Notes: generated by a model from the sequence alone, not told the origin. DNA of 64,000 nucleotides from Doryteuthis pealeii (GCA_023376005.1 CM042157.1:17553102-17617101); one strand, 5' to 3'; shown: positions 11,101-21,729, counted from the first letter of the stretch. Program-made: numbers and translations.

Positions 11101-11846
11101 AGAGGTACAGATAGCAGGGTATTTTTTTTTTTTTATGAAGTTTACCACAAGATTATTGAACATTTTCATCTTAACACTGCATGTATACACATATATAGTA
11201 TTAATTTAAATATATAACATAACTTTGAACTTAAATACATTTTAAATACCTATGTTGAATTACATACAAGAAATAGAATATCTGTTTACATATGTTTTTA
11301 AACAAAGCCAGTCCAGAGTGTGCAGAATTTTGTTTACATTTCTTGTAATTTTAAGTTGTTTTTTTTTCCAAAATTTCACGGTACAGCATCATGAATATTT
11401 CACATATTATATATGAAAATAATTCTGAAACTATCTTCTATTAGTGACATAGTGCTCTTTTCTTACTGATCTTATACTTTTTGAAAAAATCTCTGTAAAT
11501 ATCATCCTATTTTCATTTCCAAATGTCAGAAAAGAAAAAAAAACAAGTTCCTGCTTGTATTTTAAGGTGTATTCTAATTAAGTGTAAAATTTCAAGAATA
11601 CTGATGAAGAACTTTGCTTTTATGAAAGAAATAACTGTGTAAAATTTAATCTCAGAAAAAAACTCATGACACATTTTCAGCTGTTCCAAGCAAAATACCA
11701 TTTTAACTTGTCGTAAAAAATAATTCAATGGTAAAAACACATAAAAGTTACATATTTTTCTGATTCATTAGTTTTTATCCTGTTTTATATCTTATTTTTT
11801 ACACTTTCAATATACTGGGTGTGTATATATAAAGTTGAATCAAATA
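11101..11846. other. AT-rich spacer
   Basis: A stretch at about 11375-11440 (atttcacatattatatatga, then ataattctgaaac) matches, inverted, 20990-21045. It is a small dispersed repeat. Otherwise no feature. Confidence 0.4.
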
Positions 11847-11904
11847 AGTCAGATATACCTACTAATAGTTTCACTTAGTAGCTCATCAGGGCTAGAATCT
11901 GACT
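11847..11904 (-). ncRNA. Hammerhead ribozyme motif 1
   Basis: Read leftward. Helix I is AGTCAGAT...GCC paired with GGT..ATCTGACT, with an internal loop (TCTA opposite AT). The core CTGATGA follows, then a short helix II GCT-ACTA-AGT with a G-U closing pair, then GAA. Helix III is ACT-ATT-AGT, and A is the cleavage nucleotide before GGT. All invariant core bases are present. Animal hammerheads of this form occur in Penelope-like elements and related retroposons (established knowledge). It lies near a short (TA) tract at 11824. Confidence 0.72.
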
Positions 11905-12150
11905 CTACTTAGGTATTGAACACTTTTTACATTTTAATTTTAGATAATCCTAGCAGTTTATATATATATTTTTTTTTTTTTCTTTTGGCCAAGTGTTAGA
12001 GTATAAAACAATTATTTTTGGTTGGTACAACCCTCTTGGTCTTTTCTTTTTTTTTCATTTTTTTCCCCAGGTGAGGTTTGGTAGTATATTTTTACTATCA
12101 AACTATTTGCCAGGTTTTTTCTTACCGCAAGGGTTTACCAATAAGTTTTG

Positions 12151-12183
<33 letters not shown>

Positions 12184-12194
12184 CTTTCTTTCAT
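11905..12194. other. Poly(T)-rich spacer and (TA)n
   Basis: T runs around 11970-12060 and a (TA)n tract at 12154-12183 sit just before the LINE relic. No gene. Confidence 0.4.
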
Positions 12195-12435
12195 CGCAGA
12201 CAATGACGTCACTCCACGTCTTCATTTGTGGACTCTATTCTGGACTTGCAGATGCGGTCACACACAGTGCAGGGAAATTCCCATCTACATTTGGTTGTTC
12301 ATGACGACGAAGACGTCACCACTCTGCAGTCCTGTTTATCTCATAAATGAGCTGCTTAGCTCCAGTGCGGCAGGTGTCTCGCCAACCCTGTCTGTTAAGC
12401 CAGATCTTCCACGCTTAAAGGTGTGATGTTACATT
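12195..12435 (-). pseudogene. LINE C-terminal relic with zinc-finger remnant
   Basis: Read leftward, one frame gives AWKIWLNRQGWRDTCRTGAK then QLIYEINRTAEW, a stop, and RLRRHEQPNVDGNFP. Another frame then gives CTVCDRICKSRI. This is the W-rDtC...C-x2-C...kSRI C-terminus common to L2/CR1-like LINE proteins. In-frame stops and a frameshift make it a pseudogene. The 3' end abuts the (TA)n tract at 12183. Confidence 0.72.
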
Positions 12436-12654
12436 TCTTCAGCATTGTCATAATATGGTATTTGAACCACACACACACATATATATATAATATATATATA
12501 CATACATGATACTATGTACCACAGCAGGTACCTTCCATGGCTTTAACTGCTTCAGTAATGTGATGTACATGCTGCAAACTTTAGCTAATGGAAAATCATT
12601 CATCAAATGTAATTCAAAAGAGATTAACCTGAAAATGGTCTAAGATTATTATCA

Positions 12655-13850
12655 TTAAAAAAATTTTTAAAAAACGCCCTCTAGGCAGTGTAAAAATTTA
12701 TTTTTAAAAGATAGTGCCTGAGAAGGTGGAAGTTAAAAATTCAATGTCAGAGGGTTTGTATCATAAATAAGTAAAATCATCAAATTTATTAAAGGAGTAA
12801 AAAAAAAAAAAAAATGAATAAAACAATTAGAAATGAAAACTTAGTTCATTTCCCCCACAAATAAAATGTTGCAAGCATCTATTAATCATTAATTAAATAA
12901 TTATTTTGAATATTTTACACATAAATTTCATACAAAATCGTAGGTATTTATTTATTTGTAAACTTTTTAGTTAACTTCATGTCAGAGTAAAAAAATAATT
13001 TTAAAAATTGATTACAAATTTCTCAAATATTTTTTTCCATTTAAAGTAATAATATAATTTTTTGAAATTAATTTCGTAGTCTATATAGTTTATCTATTTA
13101 AATAATATATAGTTGGGTAATTCCATATCAAATCATCCAGGCCATTTCAGAAAAATTGAAGTTAGAAATTTTAACAGATTTTAACAAAATCTTTAAGCCT
13201 TGATTTGGGCAAACACCAAACTTTCTTTTTGGTACAAATAATGTTCAATATATGTGAAATGATAATATAAAAAAATTGTCATAGATACAGAGCCACATTT
13301 GGATATTGATTTGCTGTGAAAAAATCAGAAATCATCAATAACTTAAAATTGGTTAACTTCAAGACATTTTTATAGCATTTTTGGATTTCGCAAGTAAAAA
13401 TGCTCTTATAAACCAAATTTTAGGAGTAGGAAGCACTAGAACTCATTTTACAGACAAAAATAGATTACAAAAAGTCGCCATTTTTTGTGAACCCATCAAA
13501 TTTTGAGAGCTAAAAATCGACATAACTCTACCAATTTTTGGAATTGGAAGCTCAAATTTTGAGGAATGTCTAACTTTAACACAGTCCACACCTGTACAAA
13601 TTTCATAAAAATTGAAGGGGGTGGGTGACAATTTTATTTTTTCCTGATGATTTGACATGGAATTGAACAGTTTATTTATTTAAAGTGTCATTATTAAAGG
13701 ATTTGAGGAAAAGCTTTTATTTATTTTATTAATATTAATTGTTCTTTATTCTATGTATTGACGATTTTGGGCAGTGTGATGTAAGCAGTGACATAGTTTT
13801 GGTTACAGACAAATAGAGACTGAATCTCTATTATTAATAGATTCTGTCTA
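12655..13850 (+). repeat. Dispersed family Q copy, interrupted by a TIR element
   Basis: Begins with an acgccctctaggcagtg segment and ends with ggttacagacaaatagagac then tattattaatagattctg. Other copies are at 18000, 27130 (reverse) and 45686. The last part (gacgattttgggcagtgtga) is the best-conserved. Family P at 14046 has the same type of 3' end. No coding capacity. This copy contains the TIR element at 13112-13670. Confidence 0.7.
13112..13670. mobile_element. Non-autonomous TIR DNA element nested in family Q
   Basis: The ends are inverted: gggtaattccatatcaaatc on the left against gatgatttgacatggaatt on the right. A near-repeat of the flank (tttatctatttaaa and tttatttatttaaa) may be a target duplication but is not certain. 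The interior carries tctaccaatttttggaattg-type AT-rich sequence and no full transposase. Family Q copies elsewhere lack this segment. Confidence 0.7.
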
Positions 13851-13920
13851 AAAAAAAAAATAATCCAATGAACATTGCTTAAAACATCAATCAATAAGAA
13901 AAAAAAAAGTATGGGCTTAC

Positions 13921-13977
13921 CTTTAAGAGAAATAATTCATCCCAAAAGTTTGGATTACCAGTAGATGGATCTTCTCC
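13921..13977 (-). CDS. ARMH3: ARMH3 (C10orf76 homologue), second coding exon
   Basis: A 57-bp exon with perfect splice signals on the minus strand: acceptor ttttttgtttttcag on the right, donor gtaagc on the left. It encodes GEDPSTGNPNFWDELFLLK, phase 0 at both ends. It continues the preceding exon (...YEAFFQ) exactly as human ARMH3 does (...YDEIF then TEDPSKCSPRFWEELFLMK). The FW(D/E)ELFL core is the best marker. The next expected residues (VNLEYLEGKLE in human) were not found between 1 and 13900, so intron 3 probably extends past the window edge. Confidence 0.9.
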
Positions 13978-14045
13978 CTGAAAAACAAAAAAAAATATTT
14001 ACTAATTGTTAAAATGTCACAATACAGAAAGATTATTATTAATAC

Positions 14046-14690
14046 TAGCAAATATATGCACACTCTGGGTGCAAGTATTTAAGTTTTAATGTAATGAAAT
14101 ATCGTATTAGATTAGAAACGCTAATGAAACTAAATAAGAATGCAGATAAAAAGATTTGAAACAGAGGGGGGTATAATCGAAAAATAGAACAACTGAAACT
14201 TACTCTTCCATCACTCTCATCTTTCATTGTTATTTTTTCTAATTTAAGTATTTAGTTAAAAGAGGAAGTAAAGAATAAAATGACATTTACCTTTTCTTGT
14301 TAATGGATTTCATTTAAGATTCATTGAAAAGATTTTTGCTTATATTCATTAAAATAAAACCAAACAGTTAGAAACCAATAATACTAAGCATATATTTATT
14401 AAAATCAAATTTTTAAGATCAATATGTAAATTAGCCTTCCCGTTCACACTGTAAACCGCTATTTTGTTGTATATATAAATACAATTGCATGTTATTAGTA
14501 TGTAGATATGGTCAACAGCCTTAATGATGTAAAACAATTTTATTAATAATTGAAGTTTAAATTAAAAATAAAATCATGGAGAATGTGATGTAAATAACTA
14601 AAGGGAATTGTGACTTGTATAGTAATATAGTTTCGGTTACAGGCAGAAAAACCCACAATCTCCATTATAATAAGATAATAGTGTTAAAAA
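14046..14690 (+). repeat. Dispersed family P copy 1
   Basis: Begins actagcaaatatatgcacac with a short hairpin around the ctctgggtg stretch and ends cggttacaggcagaaaaacc then ctccattataataagat. Collinear with 16487-17135 and, for its 3' two thirds, with 50392-50819. It lies inside the ARMH3 intron. Class unknown. Confidence 0.75.
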
Positions 14691-15255
14691 AAAAAAAAAG
14701 ACACATTACAACAAGATTCTTATTAAGAAAATAGTGTTGAAATGCTTTAATTTAGATTATAAAGCAATTTCCAAAATAATTTGCAGCTTAGTGTAATTAT
14801 TGTGGTCTGTGGGGAATTTGGGGATTGAAAGGAGAAAGAGAGAATTAAACGAATACATTTCATTTCTACCATTTGAAATCAACAGGCAAGGAAGCTTACT
14901 TAAAAAATAAAATTGTTTCAAAAATGTAAACAACAAAAAGAGACTATTCTTAGAATAAACGAATATTATAATACACTAATACTTAGCTTTATCGTTAAAA
15001 TGTTAATAATGTTTAGGAATGCATTTTTTTTTTAAATATCTAAATGTAAATAAAAAGAAAAAAAATTCCTAAAATAAACAAACATTCTACTATACAAATT
15101 CTCAGCGATTTTTTTTTTTTCATTTGATAAATCATTTTCTTCTTATTTTCTTCTTTACTCCTGTTTTCTCCTCACTCACTCTCCGTTGTTCGTAATTTTT
15201 TTAGTCCGGTCATGGACCGGCTACTTTTACTAGTATATATATATAAATATATGAT

Positions 15256-15592
15256 GTACCGTATTTGACGGCATAAGATACACTTTTTTCCCAAAATTTT
15301 GGCTAAAAAAATTGCCTTGCGTCTTATACATCGTAGGTGAAATATGAGACCTCCCATAGGCCTAGGCTAATCTTCTCTATGATGCTCACTAACCCAACTT
15401 ACACTCAGTACTTTTACCAACCCTAAACTGCCAAATTGCTTTTATACAGCTATGTTTCTGCTTGTGTAATGCACAGCTAGACTGTTTTCAACAATATATG
15501 CTAGACTGTTTTCAACAATATAATACACTAAAAACATTTTTTTCTGAATCTGAAATGGGGGGGGGGTGTCTTATATGCCGTCAAATACAGTA
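15256..15592. mobile_element. TIR MITE family M copy 1
   Basis: Left end ccgtatttgacggcataaga and right end cttatatgccgtcaaataca are inverted repeats of about 24 bp. A second, more decayed copy sits at 35405-35748. The interior includes a G run (about 15557-15566) and gtcttatacatcgtaggtga. Confidence 0.75.
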
Positions 15593-15866
15593 ATTTGTCT
15601 TACAAACTTCTTTCAATCGGTTTTCTGTGTTTTATGCTTGTTCACGGTCATCAAGCAATTAAAAGCGGACTTAAAATTGCAAATAAGCATGAAATTAAGT
15701 GACAGCTGAGAGAAATTAGTGTATGAAAAAATAAAAACTCTGTTGCCCAAACATTGGACACTTTAATTTTTTTTTTAATTGTTAGTAAATTTTATTTGAT
15801 AATTTTTTCATTCCCTTTTTATTGCATATGTATGTTGAAGAATAATAAATGAAAATGAAAAATAGG

Positions 15867-16115
15867 GACCATATAACCTTTAGGCACCCCTTTTTGATCT
15901 CGATTAAGAAAGGACATGTTTTTCATTTACACCGTCAATATCCTGTTGTTTTAAGAGACGATTTTTAGATTTTTTGTATATAACTGTAAGTGATAAAGTG
16001 AGGAGAGTGACTTATTGCCAGTATCAGCCAGACAGCAAGGGAGTCTATCCGCTAGTGCTAGTGCTAGCTGTATCTGAGGTGGAGTAGCACACCTACTTTC
16101 AGATTTCCTTATTAC
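15867..16115. repeat. Half of palindromic MITE K and SINE C fragment
   Basis: 15867-15950 is a single K arm (ggaccatataacctttaggc ... catttacaccgtcaatatcc) without its partner. 15985-16115 is a minus-strand SINE C piece (tattgccagtatcagccaga ... gtagcacacctac). Confidence 0.65.
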
Positions 16116-16275
16116 TTCATTTTGAAGGAGTTGAGTTTGAAAAATATGTAGAAAAGATTCATAATCGTTCATTGATATGTATGTAACAGTAACCAAGCAA
16201 AAAGCAGCACATTATAGCAAGATTTTTGTTAGAGCAATAAACTCAAATTTAAAAATAAAATCAAAAAGGTTTTAC

Positions 16276-16426
16276 CTGAAAAAATGCTTCATAGATCTGG
16301 ACAAATTTCTCCTTTAATGGGATTTTGTTTGAAGAGCCCCTTCGTAACAAAACGGAGGATGTCCGTTCTTTTGTAGCAGATGGCTCTTGTGCCATGGTTT
16401 CACTAGGTCAGCATCACACAAAACAA
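16276..16426 (-). CDS. ARMH3: ARMH3 (C10orf76 homologue), first coding exon with 5' UTR end
   Basis: The coding part is 16276-16395 (120 nt, 40 codons), read leftward from an ATG at 16395. The context is strong (A at -3, G at +4) and an in-frame TGA lies 15 nt upstream, so this start is secure. The peptide begins MAQEPSATKERTSSVLLRRG and ends with IPLKEKFVQIYEAFFQ. It matches the known N-terminus of human C10orf76/ARMH3 (MAQ..., then LRKSS... and PLKEKVVLMYDEIF). The exon ends in CAG followed by a gtaaaa donor. About 31 nt of 5' UTR (16396-16426) follow a T-rich acceptor ending tttttag, so at least one non-coding exon lies further right. ARMH3 is an armadillo-like helical protein that binds GBF1 and PI4KB and supports PI4P levels at the Golgi (known for the family). 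Homology was judged by eye. Confidence 0.88.
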
Positions 16427-16486
16427 CTAAAAATAAAATAAAATAAAATAAATAAAACAAAAGTAATCAAATCTTATTTAATACAA

Positions 16487-17135
16487 CTAGCAAATATATG
16501 CACCCTCCGGGTGCAAGTATTTAAGTTTTGATATAATAAAATATCATATTAAATTAGAAAGGCTAATGAAACTGACTAAGAATGCAGATAAAAAGATCTG
16601 CAACGGAGGGGGTATAATCGAAAAATAGAACAACTTTGAAACTAACTATTCCATCATTTTCCATTACTCCCCTCTTTCATTGGTAAATTTTCCTAATTTA
16701 ACTATTTAGTTAAAATAGGAAGTAAAGGGTAATATTACAGTTATTTCTTCTTGTAAATAAATTTCTTTTAAGATTTATCCACGAGATTTTTGTTTATATT
16801 TCTTAAGATAAAACCAAACAATTTGAAATCAATAATACCAAGCACATATTTATTAAAATAAAATTTTAAATATCAATATGCAAATTAGGCTTCTCGTTCA
16901 AACTGTTAATCGCTATTTTGTTGTATATATAAATACAATTGCATGTTATTTGTACGTAGATATGGTCAACAGTATTAATAATGTAAAACAATTTTTATTA
17001 ATAACTGAAGGTTTAAAAGAATGAAATCATGGAGAATTTCACGTAAATAATTAAGGGAATTGTGACTTGAGTAGTAATATAGTTTCGGTTACAGACAGAA
17101 AAACACACAATCTCCATTATAATAGGATGTAAATA
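16487..17135 (+). repeat. Dispersed family P copy 2
   Basis: Starts ctagcaaatatatgcaccct with hairpin gcaccctccgggtgc and ends cacacaatctccattataat. It lies about 60 bp upstream of the 3' splice site before the ARMH3 start exon, so it sits within the upstream intron. Confidence 0.78.
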
Positions 17136-17347
17136 ATAATATTAATTCAGCTATTTTTTTTTTCTTTCTTCTTGAAATGGAATGAGAAAGATATACAAGC
17201 CTAAAAAATCAGCATCCAATATCCTGGCTTTTACCTGGGCTAGAACTCAGGAACATTTGTAGAAATTATATGTAGTTACCATGAGGCAATCATAATACTG
17301 AATGTCTTTTACAAAAAACAATTCCACCAAACATCATTATGCCAAAA

Positions 17348-17559
17348 GTTGTTTTGGTTATTTCCTATAATTCTAACATAAACAAAGGGGAACCACTCTT
17401 GACTGATAAATTATTTATTTACTTATTGATCTACTAGGAAAAAAGAAGACGGGGTTAGGGTTAGGGTCTAGGGTTAGTTTAATGAGAAATTAAATAATTA
17501 TCAGTCAAGAGTGGTTCCCCTTTGTTTATGTTAGACTTATAGGAAATAACCGTTGTTTT
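17348..17559. mobile_element. Palindromic MITE family J, copy 2
   Basis: Element 17356-17551, from ggttatttcctataattcta to its mirror image. An exact 8-bp duplication gttgtttt lies at 17348-17355 and 17552-17559. The centre carries gggttagggttagggtctag, a telomere-like run. Confidence 0.85.
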
Positions 17560-17999
17560 TATGCTTTTTGGGGATTTTCATTGGAATTTTTTACTCATTT
17601 TTAACTAAATCATAAAGTTAAAAACAAACTTCTTTATACAAATGAAAATTTTAGCGATGAATTTATGAAAAATAAAAATAAAAATGTTTAAAAAAAGATT
17701 TTATTTAAAAACTACTTTTTTTGAATAAATTTTGTTCTTTGATATTTTCTTATAAATAAACAAATACTATTTACAGCAATTGAATTAACTATATAAATTT
17801 GAAATTATACAGGATTTTAAAAAATCTCATTCATATATAAAAGTTATTTTCTTTGAATTCAATTTGCTGATTTTTTTAGAGAAACAATTAATTTGGTGTA
17901 ATGATATTCAGTATCATGAACCAGATCTGTATTTACCAACCCCTCCATCATGACCAAGATGGGTTACTTTATGCTTATAGATTCGGGAATTCTGTATAC
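17560..17999. other. AT-rich spacer with SINE A tail scrap
   Basis: A SINE A 3' fragment (taccaacccctccatcatga) is at about 17930-17980. The rest is A/T-rich and featureless. Confidence 0.4.
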
Positions 18000-18395
18000 T
18001 AGCAAAATAAAAAATGCCTTCTGGGCAAGGTAAAATAAATATTGCCTGAGGGGATGGAGTTGAAAATTTAATAACAGAGGTTGTATCATAAGTAAAGTAA
18101 AATCATCAAATTTATTAAAGGAGTAAAAAATTAAAAAATTTGAAATGGAAACTTATTTCTGATAACTTAAAATATATATTAAAATAAAAAATTTTAAATA
18201 TATATATAGATAATAATAATAAGGTATGTCTTTATTAAAACTTGTTTAAAAAAAGGGCTGTCTAATATTGCATGCTCAAATTTTGAGTGTATTCTATTTA
18301 TGACGATTTTAGGCAGTGTGAATAAGCAGTGACGTAATTTTTGTTACAGACAAAAACCAGAAGGAATCTCCATTATTAATAGATTTATATTTACA
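18000..18395 (+). repeat. Dispersed family Q copy
   Basis: Starts tagcaaaataaaaaatgcct and ends acagacaaaaaccagaagga then tctccattattaatag. It lacks the nested element seen in the 12655 copy, so it serves as an empty-site comparison. Confidence 0.75.
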
Positions 18396-18449
18396 ATTTT
18401 GTTTAGTTTGTGAAGTTTTTGCACATGGTTATATCTCACTCAGTTATTC

Positions 18450-18600
18450 TATTTGACCGATAGATAAACCCTAACATATACTACCACTCCAAGGCAGAGT
18501 GGACCTTGGAGTAATGACAATAAAGAGGTACTCCACACTCCCCAGAGCTCCAGAACTGGAATCTTACCACTAGATGTGATTTAATGTCATACCTAACACA
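18450..18600 (-). repeat. SINE family B fragment
   Basis: Diverged middle portion: accctaacatatactaccac, ctccccagagctccagaact. Confidence 0.65.
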
Positions 18601-18774
18601 CTAATAATAATCCTTTGTAAACAATTATAGCTTTAAGTAACCATACAACTAACTTGTACACAACAGTTACAGGGTTTCAAGTATTCCTATCAATTACTAA
18701 TAATTTGCAAATAGATCTATTTGAGCCATAGATGGCTGCCTAATAATTATTACCACTCCGGATCAGAGTGGAGG

Positions 18775-18900
18775 ACTCCCCATGGCGTAGTTGTTAACGC
18801 GCTGAACTGCGACATTGGACTGAGCGAGTTCAAAATCCTTTCATGCTATTATGTTCACTTTCAGACTAATACTCTTGGGAAACATATTCCCCAGATATCC
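18775..18900 (+). repeat. tRNA-derived SINE family F copy 1
   Basis: The head ccatggcgtagttgttaacg is A-box-like and gagcgagttcaaaatcc is B-box-like; ctaatactcttgggaaa follows. A second copy starts at 20078. The tRNA of origin is not identified. Confidence 0.6.
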
Positions 18901-18970
18901 AGAACGTCATTCCCAGGACATGAAGGCTCTCGGCCACTGCCTTCTAGCACATATATGATAAAAAGGGTGG

Positions 18971-19198
18971 GGATTATTTGGATATATATATTTACCAACC
19001 CCTCCGCACGAGCAGGATGCGACACTAGGTCAATTTCTTAAGCGGAGTTTAACAGGTTTGAATTCAGAGTTTTCCTTCTCCTAGACCGGTTGCCTAACCA
19101 AGGCTAAAGAGCCCAGTCTGCCCTGCTATTTACCCATAGCTGGAGGGAGAATAGGATTCATACCTTTCCCAAGGGTATTAGCGGATTATTTGGATATA
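18971..19198 (-). repeat. SINE family A with 16-bp target-site duplication
   Basis: The element (18987-19182) is 5' truncated and in minus orientation with its TA-rich tail at the left. It is flanked by ggattatttggatata at 18971-18986 and 19183-19198, identical over 16 bp. This shows family A moved by target-primed reverse transcription. Confidence 0.88.
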
Positions 19199-19523
19199 GG
19201 ATGTGCTCTGAATACCCACCTCTATTTATAGACTAGCCAAGGTCACATGATTGACTCTTGTAACCAATCACTAGCAATACAACTGGCCTGATAGAATACT
19301 TAAACCCCCACATTGGTCATAATTAAAACTGTACTCTTGACGGGCACACATAGGATTGCCTGGATCTGTACCAATACTCTTGAAGGACTTATACTTTATA
19401 CCAGTAACTGAGAACACTTTAGTAACCAAAGGATTCACATCTCAACGAACTCTTTATCAAGGATTCCACCAGATAAGCGCTTCTGTTATAAGGCCAAGGA
19501 ATGGCCCTTAAAAACATAACAGC
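19199..19523 (-). mobile_element. Probable solo LTR-like insert
   Basis: With its left piece at about 18968-18986 the insert reads TGGGGATT ... ACATAACA, so TG...CA ends are possible. On the minus strand a ctataaata TATA-like box lies near 19225-19235 and the 5' end is TGTTATGTTTTTAAGGGCC. No clear target duplication survives, so the LTR call is tentative. Confidence 0.45.
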
Positions 19524-19800
19524 TTGCCATAAGGGCAATAGGGCTGAGGCAATCATATAGGTGCTAGGGCTTGATGTGACCAGCCAATTGATTGGTGGGG
19601 GGCCTTTCCGACTGCCCGTCTAGCCCAAGTAAGGGCCAAAGTGGAGTGTTGCATGTCATGGACTGTCATCCACCTGGGTTCCATCCTTAAGCATCACGGA
19701 TCACCACCCACAGCCAACAAGTGACCCTATTAGGGGAGTCTTACCCTTCTGCAAAGGTGCAGTCAGTGTATTCTAGCAGCCAAGCTGACAGGGCGGCAGA

Positions 19801-20077
19801 ACTGTAGTGTCATACACCCAGGAAACCTTTCGAGTCTGTACAGGGGGGGGTCTTACTCTCCAATAGGGACTACAAAAACGACCGACTACCAATAAGACAA
19901 CGGTTGGCTAAGTTTTATTAATGTAAGAAGTGAATGGAGGCTTTACCACCAATTAGATGGCAACAGATGGGCTATTGTAGCACAAACTATAGATAGCCTT
20001 ATTGAGGGATAAGAAAGAGATACCAGTGTATATATATCATATGTCTTTGTCACACAAAGTATACAAGGGAAGAGTCA
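19801..20077. other. Unassigned spacer
   Basis: Moderate GC, no repeat family recognised, no exon-like segment. Confidence 0.3.
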
Positions 20078-20177
20078 CTGTGGCGTAGTGACTAACATGC
20101 TGAACTGTAACATCGTAGTAAGCAAGTTCAAACTTCAGTTGTGCTATTACATTTACTTTCAGTCTAATACTCTTAGT
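20078..20177 (+). repeat. tRNA-derived SINE family F copy 2
   Basis: tcactgtggcgtagtgacta (A-box-like) and gtaagcaagttcaaacttc (B-box-like), then ctaatactcttagtg as in copy 1. Confidence 0.6.
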
Positions 20178-20622
20178 GAAAATTGTTCACCAGCTTCTCT
20201 TTCTCTTCTTTTTCCTCTTCTTCTTTCACTCTCTCGACACTGTTACTGAGGAACAAAAATGCAGTGTCGAGAGAGCGAAAGAGGAAGTGAAAGAAGAAGA
20301 AGAGGAAGTGGAGGAAGAAGAAGAAAAAGAAGAAGAAGAAGAAAAGAAGAAGAAAAGAAGAAGAAAAAAGAAGAAGAAGAAGAAAAAGAAAGAAGAAAGA
20401 GAAAAAAAGAAAAGAAAAGAAGAAAAAAAGAAGAAAAAGAAGAAAAAGAAGAAAAAGAAGAAGAAGAAGAAGAAAAGAAGAAAAAGAAGAAGAAAAAAAG
20501 GAAGAAAAAAAAAAGAAGAAAAAAGAAGAAGAAAAAAAAAGAAGAAGAAGAAGAAGAAGAAGAAGAAAAAAGAAGAAGAAGAAGAAGAAAGAAGAAGAAG
20601 AAGCTGGTGGACAATTTTCAAG
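20178..20622. repeat. GAA-rich polypurine tract inside an inverted repeat
   Basis: From about 20263 to 20603 the plus strand is almost pure purine (GAA/GAAA/GGAA). The left flank gaaaattgttcaccagcttc mirrors the right end gaagctggtggacaattttc. The left block tttcactctctcgacactg mirrors cagtgtcgagagagcgaaag at 20263. The long Lys/Glu and Phe/Ser open frames are artefacts of the repeat. Confidence 0.9.
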
Positions 20623-20699
20623 CTATTTCGGCTAAATCCTGAACCACCATCTCAATTGCCACGGACGATTCGATGTTTGCGAATTTGTTGAAAAGGAGG

Positions 20700-21060
20700 A
20701 ATATATGAATCAGTTGAAACATAGCTAAAAAGGTATGCTCGTTTCAAATCAAGCAGTGACACATTCGCACCTTTCTTACATTATGTCCCGAGACCCGACT
20801 ATCAAGAGCGTACATCAACGACACTTAGAAACGGTATTAACCACTTCATCCTCTGAGCTGTGGGTTAAATAGCACTACTACTGTTCTTTTACAAGGATAG
20901 CTTTGGCATTTAATAATCCAAAAAGGTTGCTATGCCTTTAAATAACCAAACCAAAGAATGCAAGCATCTAAATTGTAACTTGTAATAAGAAGACAGTCTC
21001 AGAATTATTTTCATATATAATGTGTGAAATTTCAACGATGCTACATCATCAGGATTTTTG
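20700..21060. other. Unassigned spacer
   Basis: 20990-21050 matches, inverted, the small repeat at 11375-11440. Otherwise nothing recognisable. Confidence 0.35.
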
Positions 21061-21063
21061 GTC

Positions 21064-21566
21064 AATTGTTTGTTTTGTTTTACGGCATATCAACCTCAGT
21101 GGGTTATTCAATGCCGATAAAGTTTTGAAATAAATCAATTCTTAATGGATAATACAATTTTTTTTTTTTTTTATAAATACATTTTTCTATTTAAACCATA
21201 GATGGGACCCTAACAGGTACTACCACTCCAGGTCAGAGTGGACCAGGGAGCAATGGTGATGAAGGGGTGCTCCACATTCCCCAAACCTCCAAAACTGGAA
21301 CCTCACCATCAGATAGAGTTTAACATCATTCCCAGGACATGTAGACCCGCAGCTACCGCCTTCTAGCACCCATATGATAAAAAGGGTTGGGGCTTGCCAT
21401 AAGGCCAATAGGGTTGGGGCAATCATATAGGTACTAGGGCTTGAAGTGTCCAGCCGATTGATCAGAGGGGGCCTCTCCGACCGCCCGTCTAGCCCAAGAT
21501 AGGGCCAAAGTGGAGTATTGCATGTCATGAACTGCTCATCAACCTGGGGTCTATCCTTAAGCATCA
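21064..21566 (-). repeat. SINE family B copy, 5' truncated
   Basis: Tail tttgttttgttttacggcat at left, complete central region, and 5' breakpoint after ttaagcatcag. The 135-residue minus-strand open frame across it recurs in other B copies and is not a gene. Confidence 0.82.
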
Positions 21567-21729
21567 GAGAAGCATGGGAGAGAAAAATAGAAATGAATCT
21601 GATAGTATGTTGAAGAATGTTAAACATTTCATATCACATTCTTTCAAACAGAAACGCCAGTTTTTTTTTAACGTTATTTTTATGACCTGTTTAAGGGTCA
21701 ATAAATAATAACTCAACACGGGTATAAAA

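Larger units (their letters stand above)
13978..16275 (-). other. ARMH3 intron between first and second coding exons
   Basis: GT-AG intron of 2298 bp (gtaaaa donor, tttttcag acceptor). It contains a family P repeat (14046-14690), a TIR MITE (15256-15592), half of a palindromic K MITE (about 15867-15950) and a piece of SINE family C (about 15985-16115). The rest (14691-15255 and 15593-15866) is AT-rich with poly(A)/poly(T) runs and no coding potential that I see. Confidence 0.8.
18717..19800 (-). repeat. SINE family B copy carrying three nested insertions
   Basis: The B element is split. Its parts are 18717-18774, 18905-18966 and 19524-19797 (gcttgccataagggcaatag ... gctgacagggcgg). Within it lie a tRNA-derived SINE F (18775-18904), a SINE A with its own 16-bp duplication, and a 340-bp LTR-like insert. 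Confidence 0.72.

Noticed and set aside
20176..20691. Long Lys/Glu-rich and Phe/Ser-rich open frames
   Set aside because: They are translations of a GAA/polypurine tract in several frames at once; no codon structure beyond the repeat.
21220..21627. 135-residue minus-strand frame also seen at 38953-39351 and 45968-46321
   Set aside because: It recurs only within SINE B copies, shifts or breaks between copies and lacks any retroelement motif. The shared frame reflects shared ancestry of a non-coding element.
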